A DNA stretch of 64,000 bases, taken from positions 1 to 64,000 of the forward strand of contig NZ_VFAH01000004.1 of NCBI RefSeq assembly GCF_008929045.1. Reading direction: 5' to 3'. The translations under genes and the position numbers were made by a program. This DNA is from Noviherbaspirillum aerium. GTDB lineage: Bacteria; Pseudomonadota; Gammaproteobacteria; Burkholderiales; Burkholderiaceae_D. Shown here in pieces: positions 45,867 to 55,191 of this stretch. The notes under the pieces are model-generated. The model was not told where the DNA came from. It was given only the letters and a program-made list of their open reading frames with translations, and ran no database searches. The stretch's first letter is position 1; each line of letters starts with the position of its first letter.

Positions 45867-46659
45867 TCCGGTCTTCCCGCAACCAGTTGCTTGCTCCCTC
45901 TGCCTGCAGCATTGCGATCAGTTCCTCCAGCAGACGGAGGATGTCGCGCGGATGCGGGAGAAAATAGTCGGCCGCGCTGTCGGCCGACGGTTCAATGCGT
46001 ATCGACAGAATGTCGGGCCGGCGCATGCGAAAGACGTCTTCATCGGTCACGTCGTCTCCGACGTAGAGCGCAGACGTAGCGCCGGACAGCTCCATGAGCC
46101 TCGACAGCGCGCTGCCCTTGTGGCAGCGGTCCTGCATCAGCAGGTTGTAAACATATTTGCCGCCCACGATCCTCGGCGGCGGGTCCAGGTGCGAGAACAG
46201 GGACTCCAGCGCACGCACGCTGCCCGCAACGTCTTCCACCTGCCGGTAATGCACGGAAAGGGAGAAACGCTTGTCTTCCACTTGTATGCCCGGGTCCCAG
46301 CCAGGTTCGCGCAACGCCTGATCGATCTGCCGGTGCCACCCGGCGCAGGCGTGCTCGTGTTCGGTTGCCAGGTCCTCCCATCCCGGCACGCCTTCCAGTC
46401 CATGGTTGCCCACCACGAAATCCGGCTGGAATCCGAGGCGCCGGCTGATGTCCTCCACGGAGCGGCCGGTGATGATCGCAATCGGAGCGTAGTATGCAAT
46501 GCGCTCGAGGAGCGTCCGCAGATTGTCCGGGAGACGGGCGTCTTCGGGCACGGCCACGATCGGCGCCAGCGTGCCGTCGAAATCGAATGCGCACAGCGTC
46601 CGCCCGCGCACGCATTGCTGGAGACGCTGCACCCCGGCGTCGGAAAACAGAAGTTTCAT
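45832..46659 (-). CDS. otsB: Trehalose-6-phosphate phosphatase
   Basis: 275 residues of the HAD superfamily. Motif I is CAFDFDGTLAPIVAVPED (nucleophile Asp), motif II is in IAIITGRSVEDI, and motif IV is LYVGDDVTDEDVFRMRR. The cap region carries VVGNHGLEGVPGWED and YNLLMQDRCHKGSAL. It dephosphorylates trehalose-6-phosphate made by the upstream OtsA. The ATG at 46659 lies two bases after the otsA stop; an upstream-open frame to 46821 overlaps otsA and is not used. Confidence 0.96.
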   Translation of the reverse strand: MKLLFSDAGVQRLQQCVRGRTLCAFDFDGTLAPIVAVPEDARLPDNLRTLLERIAYYAPIAIITGRSVEDISRRLGFQPDFVVGNHGLEGVPGWEDLATEHEHACAGWHRQIDQALREPGWDPGIQVEDKRFSLSVHYRQVEDVAGSVRALESLFSHLDPPPRIVGGKYVYNLLMQDRCHKGSALSRLMELSGATSALYVGDDVTDEDVFRMRRPDILSIRIEPSADSAADYFLPHPRDILRLLEELIAMLQAEGASNWLREDRNGDRNGEPRQG

Positions 46660-46661
46660 GG

Positions 46662-48926
46662 CTACACCACGCGGCGCAAGGATTTGCGGCTGTGCGAACG
46701 GATCTTGGTGACTACCCGTTCGCGTTGCCGCAAGCGGGCCGCATCCAGCAGCATGCGTCCGGCCCAGCGGTAGATATTGAAGTCCCTCACCAGGGAACGC
46801 ATGCTGCGCATGCGCTCGCATTGCTCGATCTCGGGCATGGTGACAGCGCGGTAGAGCGCCTCGGCGCTCTGTTCGATATGGTAGGGATTGACGACCAGCG
46901 CCTCGGGCAGTTCCCGCGCCGCGCCGGTGAACTGGCTGAGCACGAGGACGCCGCGATCATCGTAGCGCGCAGCGATGAACTCCTTCGCGACGAGATTCAT
47001 GCCGTCGTGCAGGCTGGTCACGAGGCAGACTTCGGCGGCACGGAAATAACGCGTCACCTGGTCGCTGCCGTGATGCTCGGCCTTGAGAACGATGGGGAGA
47101 TAGTTTCCGGTGCCGAATCGGCTGTTGATACGCTGCACCAGCGCCCTCACCCGCGCTTCGAAATTCTGGTACTCGTCCAGCGACGAACGCGTCGGCGCCG
47201 CGATCTGGATCATGCTGAAGCGGCCGATCAGATTGGGATGCAGTTCCAGCATGCGCTCGACAGCCTGGAAGCGTTCGATGATCCCCTTCGTGTAATCCAG
47301 CCGATCCACCCCGACGGCAAGCAGATGGTCATCGGACATGCCGTGTTCGGCACGCACGCTGGCACGGCATTCCGCGACGGTGGGCAGGTTCGCCTCGGAT
47401 TCCGGCCAGGCAATCGATATCGGGTATTGCTCGACCTGGGTCAGCTTGCCGCCAAAGGAAATCGTGCCGGATTCATGTTCGATACGGGCTTCGAGGTAGC
47501 GGTCGACCGTTTCAAGGAAGTTCTTGCAATGGAACGGCGTGTGGAAGCCGAGGATCGTGCTGCCGAGCAAGCCGTCGAGCAATTCCTCGCGCCATGGACA
47601 AATGCCGAAGGACTCCGAGTTCGGCCAGGGAATATGCCAGAAGGTGATGATGGTTGCCTTCGGCAACTGTTCACGGACCATGCGTGGAAGCAATGCGAAG
47701 TGATAGTCCTGGACCAGCACCACCGGATCATCCGTACGCGCTTCCCGCACCACGGCATCGGCGAAGCGTTGATTGACCGCCTCGTATTGCTCCCAGTCGG
47801 ACGACCGGAATACCGGACGCACATGGGCGATATGACACAGGGGCCAGAGGCCTTCATTGGCGAAACCGTAGTAATACCCCTGCTCCTCCTCCTTGGTCAG
47901 CCAGACGCGGCGCAAGGTATAGCTGGGATTGGACGGCGGCACCGCCACGCGGTCGTTGCGGTCAACGCTTTCCTTGTCTGCAGAACCGCTTCCATGCGCG
48001 ATCCACGTGCCGGAACAGGCGCGCATTACCGGTTCGACCGCCGTAATCAAGCCGCTGGCCGGACGCTGCACTTCAATGCCGTTGCGCGTGCGCATGTGCA
48101 TATAGGGTTCACGATTGGACACCACCAGCACTTCATCGCCGGATAGCTCTTCGTGCAGCAGCGTGCGAAGCTTCTCCGGAGTCCACAGGTGGGTGGCATC
48201 GTCGCGCGTCTGGCGTTCCACATTGAGCTCATGCAGCAGAGCCCGCAGATCGCCCTCCAGGGGACGGATTTCGGGAGGGGTCGACAGGTGCGGACCCTTG
48301 CCTTCCCGAGCCTCGCTTTCACCGCGCAAAATGCTCTTGACCGAAGCCATCCAGTCACGCCAGCTCAGGTGGGCGACGAATACGGTAATCAGGGAAATGA
48401 CCAATGCCAGCAATGCGAACAGCAGAATGCCGTACTTCCTGGTATCGGCGCTTCGTCTTTCGATGAAGCTCATGTCGTGTACCAGGATCAGCTTGCCGAG
48501 GTTCTGCCCCTCGGATTCGAGCCGGCTGTCAGACACGTGCAGCGGCCCCTGCGGAAAGTTGACGAGGGATTCCTTGCCGGAACTTTCCTCCTGCCCGAGC
48601 CGGCAACCGAGGGACTGCGGGTAGGTTGGAGTCTTGTACAAAATGGCGCCTGCCGGGTCGCAGAAGGCAATCGCATAAAGCCGCTGATCACGCAATGCGC
48701 GTTCGAACAGCTGATTGATTCGCCTTTCCGCCCTCTCGGGAACGTACTCCCTCAACGGTTCCTGCAAGGCATTGGCCAGCGACTGCGACTTGGTATCCAG
48801 ATCCCTGACGGACCAGCGGACCATCAGGTTGTCAACGAGAGGTACTACTGCATAGGCAAAAAGCCCAAGTGCCAGCGCCAGCGGCAAAACAAAACGGAGC
48901 GAAAGGCGGAATAGTCTTGTCGGCAT
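46662..48926 (-). CDS. otsA: Trehalose-6-phosphate synthase with N-terminal membrane sensor module
   Basis: About 754 residues, against about 474 for E. coli OtsA. The first 270 residues are an added module: membrane helix (LRFVLPLALALGLFAYAVVP), a periplasmic domain of about 130 residues (QRLYAIAFCDPAGAILYKTP), a second helix (LLFALLALVISLITVFVAHL) and a HAMP-like linker. The GT20 domain follows, with VLVVSNREPYMHM, WHIPWPNSESFGICPW, GVDRLDYTKGI and LHDGMNLVAKEFIAAR. It makes trehalose-6-phosphate from UDP-glucose and glucose-6-phosphate. The start is ATG 48926 with GGAAGGG. First gene of the trehalose operon. Confidence 0.95.
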   Translation of the reverse strand: MPTRLFRLSLRFVLPLALALGLFAYAVVPLVDNLMVRWSVRDLDTKSQSLANALQEPLREYVPERAERRINQLFERALRDQRLYAIAFCDPAGAILYKTPTYPQSLGCRLGQEESSGKESLVNFPQGPLHVSDSRLESEGQNLGKLILVHDMSFIERRSADTRKYGILLFALLALVISLITVFVAHLSWRDWMASVKSILRGESEAREGKGPHLSTPPEIRPLEGDLRALLHELNVERQTRDDATHLWTPEKLRTLLHEELSGDEVLVVSNREPYMHMRTRNGIEVQRPASGLITAVEPVMRACSGTWIAHGSGSADKESVDRNDRVAVPPSNPSYTLRRVWLTKEEEQGYYYGFANEGLWPLCHIAHVRPVFRSSDWEQYEAVNQRFADAVVREARTDDPVVLVQDYHFALLPRMVREQLPKATIITFWHIPWPNSESFGICPWREELLDGLLGSTILGFHTPFHCKNFLETVDRYLEARIEHESGTISFGGKLTQVEQYPISIAWPESEANLPTVAECRASVRAEHGMSDDHLLAVGVDRLDYTKGIIERFQAVERMLELHPNLIGRFSMIQIAAPTRSSLDEYQNFEARVRALVQRINSRFGTGNYLPIVLKAEHHGSDQVTRYFRAAEVCLVTSLHDGMNLVAKEFIAARYDDRGVLVLSQFTGAARELPEALVVNPYHIEQSAEALYRAVTMPEIEQCERMRSMRSLVRDFNIYRWAGRMLLDAARLRQRERVVTKIRSHSRKSLRRVV

Positions 48927-49552
48927 AATCCCTTCCAAAAACGTCCGCGTTGGAAGCGGCCATACGACATGCGGACGGCGTGCCTGGAGTCACCATTTCT
49001 GATGCCACAAGGCGCTGCAGTGTTGTTCACTTTTGATCAATGTTGCGTGACCGATGCCGCAACGGAACTGCGCATCAGGCTCTCGTTGTTCACTTGAGCT
49101 TTGGCACAATGTCGTGAGCATCGGTTTGCCACTGTCTTGGAAGATCGCCCGGCGATGCAATAGTTCCAAGCTTTGCGCTGGCGCTAAGGTGGTTGCAAAA
49201 GTCTGGAATCCAGTCTCCCGGCAATGCACCGGGTGCTCAAGCCAAAGCAGGGCCGCCCGGCATTTTTGTAGCGAGAGGGTCGCTAAGCGGAACCCGAAGG
49301 CACCTTGCGGAGCCGCGTGCGTACTAGACGGAGAGTCTCCAGACAAGTGCACTGTAATGGGTGAGCCGCAAGCCCGAAGGTATGTCGCTGCCTGTCCTTA
49401 ACCGCGTGCTCGTTACGTTCGCCCGGCTTTCGGACAGGGGAAATACCATGGCGGGCAGCAAAGCCTGCAAATGATTTCCGGCCGCATGAAAGCGGCCGGA
49501 ACGTCAGACGCAAGATGCAAGGTTCAGGCAGTGCCCGTTCCCCTTGCCCGGG
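48927..49552. other. 626-base intergenic region upstream of otsA
   Basis: No supported gene. It should contain the otsA promoter in its left part. A perfect 10-bp inverted repeat TTCCGGCCGC/GCGGCCGGAA (49476-49485, 49492-49501, loop ATGAAA) lies just past the end of the Ser/Gly-rich gene and may terminate it, although no T-run follows on that strand. Confidence 0.55.
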
Positions 49553-50284
49553 TTAACGGGAAGTGGAGGTGCTGCCGCCCGATGAACCGGTACTGCCGGA
49601 TCCTGTGCTGCCGGAACCTGTGCTGCCGGAGGTGCCGGTGCTGCCGGAACCTGTGCTGCCGGAGGTGCCGGTGCTACCGGAACCTGTGCTGCCCGAGGTG
49701 CCGGTGCTGCCGGAACCTGTGCTGCCGGAGGTGCCGGTGCTGCCGGAACTTGTGCTGTCGGAGGTACCTGTGCTGCTGGAGGAACCCGAACTGCCGGAGC
49801 CGCTGCTCGGATAGGAGCTGGAGCTGCCGGAAGTACCGCTGCCCGAGCCGCCGGAGCTCATGCCGGTTGAACCGCTGGTGCCCGAGCCGCCGGAGCTCAT
49901 GCCGGTTGAACCGCTGGTGCCCGATCCGCTGGAGCCGGTCCCGCTGGTGCTCGATCCGCTGGTATCCGAGCTGCTGCCTGAACCGCTCGAACCCGAGCCC
50001 GAGCTCATGCCGCTGGAACCGGACGAACCGGACGTGCCGCTCGAACCCGAGCTCATGCCGCTGGAACCAGACGAACCGGATGTGCCGCTCGAACCCGAGC
50101 TCATGCCGGTGGAACCGGAGGAGCCCGATGTACCGCTGCCGCTGGAGCCGCTCGAACCACCCGAGCCGCTACTCATGCTTGGACTGGGACTTGACGAAGA
50201 GCCGGACGACGAGCTTGTTTGTGCCACGGCGATACCGGCTGCGCTTAGCAGGGAAATGATTAATGCGATGGACTTCTTCTTCAT
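49553..50284 (-). CDS. Secreted Ser/Gly/Thr-rich low-complexity repeat protein
   Basis: 243 residues: signal peptide (MKKKSIALIISLLSAAGIAV, cleavage near AVA-QTSSS), then almost only Gly, Ser and Thr with a few Met, Pro and Asp. Ser-Gly-Ser-Thr-Gly-Thr motifs repeat with DNA periods of 33 bp (49608-49772) and 48 bp (around 50005-50100). The ATG has an excellent Shine-Dalgarno (AGGAGGCAGC). No enzymatic domain. It may be an intrinsically disordered periplasmic or surface protein; role unknown. Confidence 0.8.
   Translation of the reverse strand: MKKKSIALIISLLSAAGIAVAQTSSSSGSSSSPSPSMSSGSGGSSGSSGSGTSGSSGSTGMSSGSSGTSGSSGSSGMSSGSSGTSGSSGSSGMSSGSGSSGSGSSSDTSGSSTSGTGSSGSGTSGSTGMSSGGSGTSGSTGMSSGGSGSGTSGSSSSYPSSGSGSSGSSSSTGTSDSTSSGSTGTSGSTGSGSTGTSGSTGSGSTGTSGSTGSGSTGTSGSTGSGSTGSGSTGSSGGSTSTSR
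49608..49772 (-). repeat. Five tandem 33-bp units in the Ser/Gly-rich gene
   Basis: Units start at 49608, 49641, 49674, 49707 and 49740, each beginning CTGCCGGAAC or a one-base variant and encoding an 11-residue Ser/Gly/Thr unit on the minus strand. The near-identity implies recent expansion and possible length variation among strains. Confidence 0.85.
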
Positions 50285-50466
50285 GCTGCCTCCTAACAAT
50301 ATCAATGATTGGAATGCTTTGGATGGATTACTTCAGCAAAGTGCAGAAGGTAAGCATTTAGACTACGAACTTATCATGGGTTCTCTGGCATTTATATAAA
50401 GATCATTCCAATTTGATAGGAAATGAAACAAGTCGCATCTATATGTATGCAGATGTACGAAGAGCG

Positions 50467-53130
50467 TTAATGCATCGCAAGTGTTCGATTGCTTCTCAGA
50501 AGCGAGATGAGCTCATCGATCGGGACCGGCATGCTGAACAAAAAGCCCTGCATCTCGTCGCAGCCGTTTTCTTTAAGAAAGGCCAACTGCTCATGATTGG
50601 ATACGCCTTCGGCGATCACGCTCAGGCCAAGACTGTGTCCCAGGGAAATGACGGCCCTAGCAATGATGGCGTCATTGGGATCGGCGCCGATGTCCCTGAC
50701 AAAGGACTGGTCTATCTTCAGCCGGTCGACAGGAAAGCGCTGAAGATGGCTGAGACTTGAATAGCCGGTGCCGAAGTCATCGATAGCCAGGCGCAGCCCC
50801 ATGCCTTTGAGATGGGCGAGCACTTCAATGGCCTCTTCGGGATTCTGCATGACCAGGCTTTCCGTCAATTCCAGTTCCAGCAGTTCCGGCTCCAGGCCGG
50901 TGCTGAGCAGTGCATCGCCGACCATGTGGACCAGCGTCTCGGGATTGAACTGCCGTGCCGAAATATTGACCGCCACCCGCATCGGCGGCAGTCCCGACCG
51001 CTGCAATTCCTTGTTGTGCCTGCAGGCAGTGTAGAGCACCCATTCTCCGATGGGAACAATCAATCCCGTTTCTTCGGCAAGCGGAATGAATGTCGATGGC
51101 GGCACCATGCTCCCGGACGACGGCTGCCACCGCAGCAAAGCCTCCACGCCGACAATGCGGCCGCTCTTCAGATTCACCTTGGGCTGGTAATGCAGGATGA
51201 ATTCATTCTTCAGGAGTGCTTGCCGGAGCCGTGACTCCAGAGACAGGCGCTCGGTAACGCGCTGGTTCATGGCAGGCGTGTAGAACTGAAAGTTGTTGCG
51301 CCCTTTCTCCTTCGCCCGATACATCGCCGCATCGGCGTTCTTGAGCAGCGTGTCGACATCACCGCCGTCCTTGGGATAGAAGCTCAGTCCGATGCTGCAG
51401 CTGACGAAAAGCTTGTGTCCTTCGACCAGGAAAGGCAGTTCAACGGTACGCAGTACGCGATCCATCAGCACGGCAATCGATTTCTCATCCTTCTCGCCGA
51501 TGATGACGAAGGCAAATTCATCACCGCCGTAACGCGCGACGGTATCGTGTTCACGAAGGCAGGCAAGCAGGCGCTTGGCAACCTGCTTGAGCAATTCATC
51601 GCCCACGTTATGCCCCAGGCTGTCATTGATGAACTTGAAGTTGTCAAGGTCCAGGAAGCCGACGGTGACCCATTCATCATGTCGCCCGGCGGTGGCGATG
51701 CCATGCCGGATCCTGTCCTTGAGCACCTTGCGGTTGGCCAGCGCGGTAAGCGCATCCACATTGGCATGCCGTTCGAGTTCGTATTCATATTGCTTGATGG
51801 CGCTGATGTCATTGAGCACGCCGACGAAATGGGTCACTTCGTCATCCTGCCCGCGCACCGGAGCGATATGTACGTCATTCCAGAACATCTCGCCATCCTT
51901 GCGGTAATTGCGCAGCAAGGCAGAGCTTTCTTCCCGCATGGCGATCGAATGGCGTATCGCGGCAATGCCTGCCTGATTGCGGTCACCCGCCTGCAGAAAG
52001 CGGCAGTTTTTCCCCAGCGTTTCCCTTACCGAGTAGCCGGTCATGCGTTCGAAGGCCGGATTCGCATATTCGATATTGCCCTCAAGATCGGTAATGATGA
52101 TGGCATTGACGCTGGCCTGTATCGCACGGTTGCGCAAGCGCAGGCTTTCTTCCGCCGAACGCCGCTCGGTGATGTCGACTCCCATGCCGGAAATGCATTG
52201 CTGGCCGTTGAAGTCGATACGCACCCCGGTAAACAGGTAGGGAATATGACGACCTGACTTGGTCAGGAGATCGGCTTCGACGCTGGCGCTGCCATGAATG
52301 AAGGCGCGAACGATACGCTCTTCAACCAATTCCCTCTCGCGCTGGGTGGCAAAGAAATCGAGCGGCCGCAACTTTCGGATCTCGTCTTTCGTGTAGCCGG
52401 TGATGAGTTCGAAATTCCGGTTCCAGCGAAGAAAATTGCCTTCCCGGTCATACAGGTAAAAGATGCCGGGCAGACTATCGATGATCGCCTGCGAGCCTTT
52501 CGCCTCGCTGCTGTGCAACTCGATTTCGCAGGCCAGTCTCGCATTGAGCGTAATGAGTTCGGAGGTTCTTTGCGCCACTCTTTTTTCAAGCTCGCGATGC
52601 GACAGCCGCAGCAGTTCGTCCGAACGGCGCAGTTCCTGCAGCACGTCGCTCAGGTGCCGCAGGTTCCTGCGCAGCTCGATTTGCGCAACCACCTGGCGGC
52701 TGAGCACCTCCAGGGCCTGTTCTTGTTCGGGGTGAAGAGTTCGGGGAACGACATCCATCACAGCCAGTGAACCGAGTGCGGTCCCGTCACTCATGATGAG
52801 AGGCGCGCCGGCATAGAAGCGGATGTTTGGCGGACCGGTGACCAGCGGATTGTCGACGAAGCGGTGATGCGACTGCGCATCGTCGATGATCGTCAAGCTC
52901 CTGCGCTCGATGGTCAAGGCGCAAAACGCAATCTCGCGCGGCGTCTCGTCCAGGGTAACGCCGAATCTGGACTTGAACCATTGGCGCTTTTCGTCAAGCA
53001 GTGAGATGACGGCCATCGGCGTCGCGCACAAGGTGGCGGCCAGCGTCGTGATTTCATCGAACGCGAGCTCGGGGTCGGCATCGAAAAGCCCGTCCCTCTC
53101 AAAGGTCTTATCTGGCGTCTGCATGTCCAT
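50467..53130 (-). CDS. GAF-PAS-PAS-GGDEF-EAL cyclic-di-GMP signalling protein
   Basis: About 887 residues with no membrane helices. GAF domain about 20-160 (MAVISLLDEKRQWFKSRFGV, FYAGAPLIMSDGTALGSLAV). Two PAS domains about 210-330 (GIFYLYDREGNFLRWNRNFE) and 340-455 (AIIITDLEGNIEYANPAFER), the second with a PAC tail and a LOV-like GKNCRFLQAGDRNQAG. GGDEF about 460-620 with RYGGDEFAFV. EAL about 630-880 with VEALLRWQPS and DDFGTGYSSLSHLQ. Both output motifs look intact. The GKNCRFLQ motif contains the conserved cysteine of flavin-binding LOV domains, so blue-light sensing is possible. The start is uncertain: 53130 or 53124. Confidence 0.92.
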   Translation of the reverse strand: MDMQTPDKTFERDGLFDADPELAFDEITTLAATLCATPMAVISLLDEKRQWFKSRFGVTLDETPREIAFCALTIERRSLTIIDDAQSHHRFVDNPLVTGPPNIRFYAGAPLIMSDGTALGSLAVMDVVPRTLHPEQEQALEVLSRQVVAQIELRRNLRHLSDVLQELRRSDELLRLSHRELEKRVAQRTSELITLNARLACEIELHSSEAKGSQAIIDSLPGIFYLYDREGNFLRWNRNFELITGYTKDEIRKLRPLDFFATQRERELVEERIVRAFIHGSASVEADLLTKSGRHIPYLFTGVRIDFNGQQCISGMGVDITERRSAEESLRLRNRAIQASVNAIIITDLEGNIEYANPAFERMTGYSVRETLGKNCRFLQAGDRNQAGIAAIRHSIAMREESSALLRNYRKDGEMFWNDVHIAPVRGQDDEVTHFVGVLNDISAIKQYEYELERHANVDALTALANRKVLKDRIRHGIATAGRHDEWVTVGFLDLDNFKFINDSLGHNVGDELLKQVAKRLLACLREHDTVARYGGDEFAFVIIGEKDEKSIAVLMDRVLRTVELPFLVEGHKLFVSCSIGLSFYPKDGGDVDTLLKNADAAMYRAKEKGRNNFQFYTPAMNQRVTERLSLESRLRQALLKNEFILHYQPKVNLKSGRIVGVEALLRWQPSSGSMVPPSTFIPLAEETGLIVPIGEWVLYTACRHNKELQRSGLPPMRVAVNISARQFNPETLVHMVGDALLSTGLEPELLELELTESLVMQNPEEAIEVLAHLKGMGLRLAIDDFGTGYSSLSHLQRFPVDRLKIDQSFVRDIGADPNDAIIARAVISLGHSLGLSVIAEGVSNHEQLAFLKENGCDEMQGFLFSMPVPIDELISLLRSNRTLAMH

Positions 53131-53551
53131 CAAGCCGTCGATGTGTCTTCATGGGCCGTCGGCTGCCAAGCCGGCGCCGAAGCATGCCGCCATGCAAAGC
53201 CGGTTTGCCCGGCGATGCGGCTGTCAGGCTGGCAGGCCTGGAAGGCCCGGCACCCAATTTCACCATACACCAGTTTATCCGCCAGGAGAGCACAGTTTGT
53301 CCGGCATACGGTCCAGATCAACCAGTAGCGTCCCGCGGAATACCATAAGTACAACAGCGTATCGCCGGACTGGTTCAGCTTTAGTCCGTGCTTTCACGGG
53401 CGTTCCCTGATTGCGTCTGGTCAACGCCTGTGCCATCTCTTTCCATCATGCGCTCCGGCATGTGTATCCCGCAGGTATACTCAAGGTACGCAGCATGCGT
53501 GTAAGCTAGTGTTCGAGTCACGGACCATACAAGAGAAGAGAACCTGCACCT
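53131..53551. other. Divergent promoter region between the GGDEF-EAL gene and ppnN
   Basis: 421 bases with no supported gene; open frames here are Arg-rich shadows. It holds the two divergent promoters. A Shine-Dalgarno-like AAGAGAAGAGA precedes ppnN at 53534. Confidence 0.55.
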
Positions 53552-54922
53552 ATGCAAAATTACGTCGTCGATACCCAGATTTCCCCGGAAGGCCGCCTGG
53601 AGATTCTGTCCAAGGCTGAAGTCGCACGGCTGCTCGACACCAGCCAAGGCGGCCTGTACTCCATTTTCCGCAATTGTTCGCTGGCGGTCCTCAACTGCGG
53701 CAGTCCGCTGGACGACGGCAAGGAACTGCTCGAACGCTACAAGTCCTTCGATATCAGCATCATCCAGCGCGAACGCGGCATCAAGCTTGATATCAAGAGC
53801 GCGCCCTCCAATGCCTTTGTCGACGGCAAGATGATCAAGGGCATTCATGAACACCTGTTCGCGGTGCTGCGCGACGTGGTGTTCGTCAATGACGAGATCA
53901 TCGACAATCCAAAATTCGATCTTGCCTCTTCCGAAGGCGTGACCGACGCCGTATTTCATATCCTGCGCAACGCCGGCGTGCTGAGGCCGATGAACAACCC
54001 CAACCTGGTAGTGTGCTGGGGCGGTCATTCGATATCGCGCGAGGAATATGACTATACGAAGAAGGTCGGCTATGAACTCGGCCTGCGCTCGCTGGACATC
54101 TGCACCGGCTGCGGGCCCGGCGCAATGAAGGGCCCGATGAAGGGTGCCGCCATTGCTCACTCCAAGCAGCGCATCGCCAATGGCCGCTACCTCGGGCTCA
54201 CGGAACCCGGCATCATTGCCGCGGAGTCGCCGAATCCCATCGTCAATGATCTCGTCATCATGCCCGACATTGAAAAGCGGCTGGAAGCCTTCGTGCGCAC
54301 CGGCCACGGGATTGTCGTCTTTCCTGGAGGTGCGGGCACGGCCGAAGAGATTTTGTACATTCTCGGCATCCTGCTGCACCCGGACAATGCCGCACTGCCC
54401 TTCCCGCTGATTTTTACCGGACCGGAAAATTCACGGGAGTATTTCACCCAGATCGACCAGTTCATCGGCCTCACCCTTGGCCGCGAAGCGCAGAAGCGCT
54501 ACAAGATCATCATCGACGATCCCGTGCTCGTCGCACAGGAAATGCACAACGGCATCAAGGACGTGCGTGAATTCCGCAAGTCGCGCAGCGATGCCTACTA
54601 CTTCAACTGGCTGCTGCGCATCGATCCCGAGTTTCAGCGTCCGTTCCGGCCCACGCATGAAAACATGCGCAACCTGCGGCTGGATAAAAACCAGGAAACG
54701 CATCAGCTGGCGGCCAATCTGCGACGTGCCTTCTCAGGAGTCGTGGCAGGCAACGTCAAGGACCAGGGTATTCGTGCCATCGAGGAACATGGAGTCTTCG
54801 AGATTCATGGCGAGCGCAGCATCATGGAGCCGATGGATGCGCTGCTGGCATCCTTCGTTGCCCAGCACCGGATGAAGCTGCCGGGCAAGCAATACAACCC
54901 CTGCTACCGTATCGTGAAGTAG
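53552..54922 (+). CDS. ppnN: Pyrimidine/purine nucleotide 5'-monophosphate nucleosidase
   Basis: 456 residues, the length of E. coli PpnN (YgdH). It hydrolyses nucleoside monophosphates to base and ribose-5-phosphate and is stimulated by (p)ppGpp in E. coli. The LOG-type Rossmann core shows VVCWGGHSISREEYDYTKKV, CTGCGPGAMKGPMKGA and the signature VVFPGGAGTAEEILYILGIL. N- and C-terminal PpnN-specific domains flank it (ISPEGRLEILSKAEVARLLD; IEEHGVFEIHGERSIMEPMD). Monocistronic, followed by repeat elements. Confidence 0.96.
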   Translation: MQNYVVDTQISPEGRLEILSKAEVARLLDTSQGGLYSIFRNCSLAVLNCGSPLDDGKELLERYKSFDISIIQRERGIKLDIKSAPSNAFVDGKMIKGIHEHLFAVLRDVVFVNDEIIDNPKFDLASSEGVTDAVFHILRNAGVLRPMNNPNLVVCWGGHSISREEYDYTKKVGYELGLRSLDICTGCGPGAMKGPMKGAAIAHSKQRIANGRYLGLTEPGIIAAESPNPIVNDLVIMPDIEKRLEAFVRTGHGIVVFPGGAGTAEEILYILGILLHPDNAALPFPLIFTGPENSREYFTQIDQFIGLTLGREAQKRYKIIIDDPVLVAQEMHNGIKDVREFRKSRSDAYYFNWLLRIDPEFQRPFRPTHENMRNLRLDKNQETHQLAANLRRAFSGVVAGNVKDQGIRAIEEHGVFEIHGERSIMEPMDALLASFVAQHRMKLPGKQYNPCYRIVK

Positions 54923-54944
54923 ACGGTCACGGGATTCTGAAATG

Positions 54945-55093
54945 TACGGGGCCGGCGGAAGCCGGCTCTCATGTATGGCGCATGGCGGCGTTGTTCGTCG
55001 CTGGTATGGCCCGCCACAGGGCGCTTCTCCTGCCTTGCCCTGCATCCCAGGGCAAACCGATTCTTCCATACACCCACCTGCAATCCGCCTAGT
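54945..55093. repeat. Family A element, diverged copy A3 (reverse orientation)
   Basis: It aligns with the reverse complement of A1: GGCGCATGGCG, CGTCGCTGGT, CCCGCCA, GGCGCTTCTCC, TTGCCCTGCATCCCAGGGCA and the end CCTGCAATCCGCC. The left end is degraded. It is directly followed by a family B copy. Confidence 0.8.
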
Positions 55094-55191
55094 CGAGACC
55101 AAGGCAGATTGCTGCTGGAACAAGGCGTCACAACGCGGTGCCAGCGGCAATCTGTCCGGGATCGACACGCAGGTCAGGGTGAAACCGCTCT
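55094..55191. repeat. Family B element, truncated copy B2
   Basis: The right end AGGTCAGGGTGAAACCGCTC is the family B terminus; the interior (reverse reading GATCCCGGACAGATTGCCGC, GCGTTGTGAC, CAGCAGCAATCTGCCTTGG) matches B3. The left end is cut by copy A3. Its terminal TAG is the stop codon of the DUF1631 gene. Confidence 0.8.

Noticed and set aside
49054-49401. Plus-strand frame of 115 codons upstream of otsA
   Set aside because: Composition not protein-like (many Cys/Arg/Ser), no ribosome site, no neighbour relation.
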